In this document: piece after piece, positions 63,538-64,000 of the stretch
How the letters are laid out: every line of letters begins with the position of its first letter
How positions within the stretch are numbered: position 1 is the stretch's first letter
NCBI RefSeq assembly: GCF_003382365.1
Contig: NZ_QTSU01000001.1
Span: 372,001-436,000, forward strand
Length of the DNA: 64,000 nucleotides
Origin: Lysobacter silvisoli
GTDB lineage: Bacteria; Pseudomonadota; Gammaproteobacteria; Xanthomonadales; Xanthomonadaceae
Direction of reading: 5' to 3'
The notes under the pieces: generated by a model
Told to the model about the DNA's origin: nothing
Seen by the model: the letters and a program-made list of their open reading frames with translations, nothing else
The model's database searches: none
Translations under genes and position numbers: made by a program

Positions 63538-64000
63538 TCGTTCAGCCTCGATCGCAGCTTGTCCATGGCGTAGCGCAGCCGCGATTTCACGGTTTCTCGT
63601 CCGGCGCCGGTGATCTCGCCGATTTCCTCCAGGCTCAGCTCCTGCTCCAGCCGCAAGATCACCACCTCGCGCTGTTCCTCGGGCAGCTCCTCGATCGCGC
63701 GCTGCAGGCGGCGGCGCTGTTCGAACTCGGACAGCTCGCGCTCGGGCGTGGTCGGGTCGGGCACGCGCGCGGCGCGCTCGTCGCCGTCTTCGGGGGCGGC
63801 CGGGCGGTGCTTGAGCGCGCGCCAGTGGTCGTTGAGGCGATTGTGGGCGATGCGGTACAGCCAGGTCGTGAACGCGGCGTCGGGCTTCCAGCCGTGGCGC
63901 GCGGCGATCACGCGCTGCCAGACGTCCTGGAAGAACTCATCGGCCAGCGCCGAATCGCGCACTTGCCGCAGCATGAACCGGTACAGCGGGCCGCGGTGGC
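63534..64000 (-). CDS. ECF-family RNA polymerase sigma factor (5' end outside window)
   Basis: The 155 visible residues cover most of an ECF sigma factor: region 2 (RFMLRQVRDSALADEFFQDV, FTTWLYRIAHNRLNDHWR), a Pro-rich linker, then region 4 with LPEEQREVVILRLEQELSLEEIG and helix-turn-helix TGAGRETVKSRLRYAM. The reading frame continues past the right edge (residues RGPLYRF upstream of the first ATG at 63974 look native), so the true start lies outside the window. The stop overlaps the anti-sigma-like gene by four bases. Confidence 0.9.
   Translation of the reverse strand, partial: HRGPLYRFMLRQVRDSALADEFFQDVWQRVIAARHGWKPDAAFTTWLYRIAHNRLNDHWRALKHRPAAPEDGDERAARVPDPTTPERELSEFEQRRRLQRAIEELPEEQREVVILRLEQELSLEEIGEITGAGRETVKSRLRYAMDKLRSRLNE

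Overview
The window is a chromosomal segment of a high-GC gammaproteobacterium of the Xanthomonadaceae, most likely a Lysobacter. The clearest marker is a pre-pro-protease at 58406-59587 whose mature domain closely follows, from memory, the alpha-lytic protease of Lysobacter enzymogenes. Supporting signs are the xanthomonad-style rpoE-rseA-mucD block, the tmk-holB-pilZ block, TonB-receptor-like peptide motifs and families of intergenic hairpin repeats. I cannot name the species. About 68 protein genes, two tRNA-Ser genes and one SRP RNA are supported; most are core housekeeping genes, and I see no prophage, intact insertion sequence, CRISPR array or secondary-metabolite cluster.

Layout. 0.2-5 kb: tRNA-Ser, a DUF6165 protein, an unrecognised secreted protein with three internal repeats, then LPS-core genes (GT9 heptosyltransferase, Kdo kinase) running into a beta-lactamase-fold hydrolase. 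5-8.4 kb: moaA, moaC, moaD, moaE for molybdopterin, then a secreted beta-propeller. 8.4-12.9 kb: hairpin cluster, SRP RNA, tRNA-Ser, dnaX-ybaB-small membrane protein-recR, a HIT protein. 13.4-17.9 kb (minus strand): MoxR ATPase, DUF58, transglutaminase-like protein and Slp lipoprotein in one overlapping operon. 18-21.4 kb: a GT39 membrane glycosyltransferase, then TPR, maf and small coiled-coil genes.

21.5-32.7 kb: the yceD-rpmF-fabH-fabD-fabG-acpP-fabF-pabB-pabC-mltG-tmk-holB-pilZ superoperon, joining ribosome assembly, fatty-acid synthesis, folate, peptidoglycan termination, dTTP supply, replication and type IV pili. plsX, usual in this cluster, is not between rpmF and fabH. 33.3-44.5 kb: a fatty-acid oxidation alpha subunit (minus), then rpoE-rseA-mucD (envelope stress) and lepA-lepB-DUF4845-rnc-era-recO. 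45-48.6 kb: a REC-HPt signalling protein, a YdbH-like AsmA-fold protein and a lipoprotein that appears to fuse YnbE and YdbL. 48.9-55.6 kb: rlmD, a CYTH phosphohydrolase, nagZ-hpt-mtnP salvage operon, a cold-shock protein and an FAD monooxygenase. 55.9-64 kb: an AidB-like dehydrogenase with an L,D-transpeptidase, the alpha-lytic-like protease, a YjbR protein, an ABC exporter, a YigZ protein, and an ECF sigma/anti-sigma pair cut by the right edge.

The most unexpected signal lies between genes. Four long intergenic mosaics (13.0, 32.7, 44.5 and 50.2 kb) share modules. Two of their hairpins differ between copies by paired, compensating changes, as expected if a folded RNA or single-stranded DNA is under selection. 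A second family of five inverted repeats (arms with GTCATTCC and CCGG cores) lies in other gene gaps.
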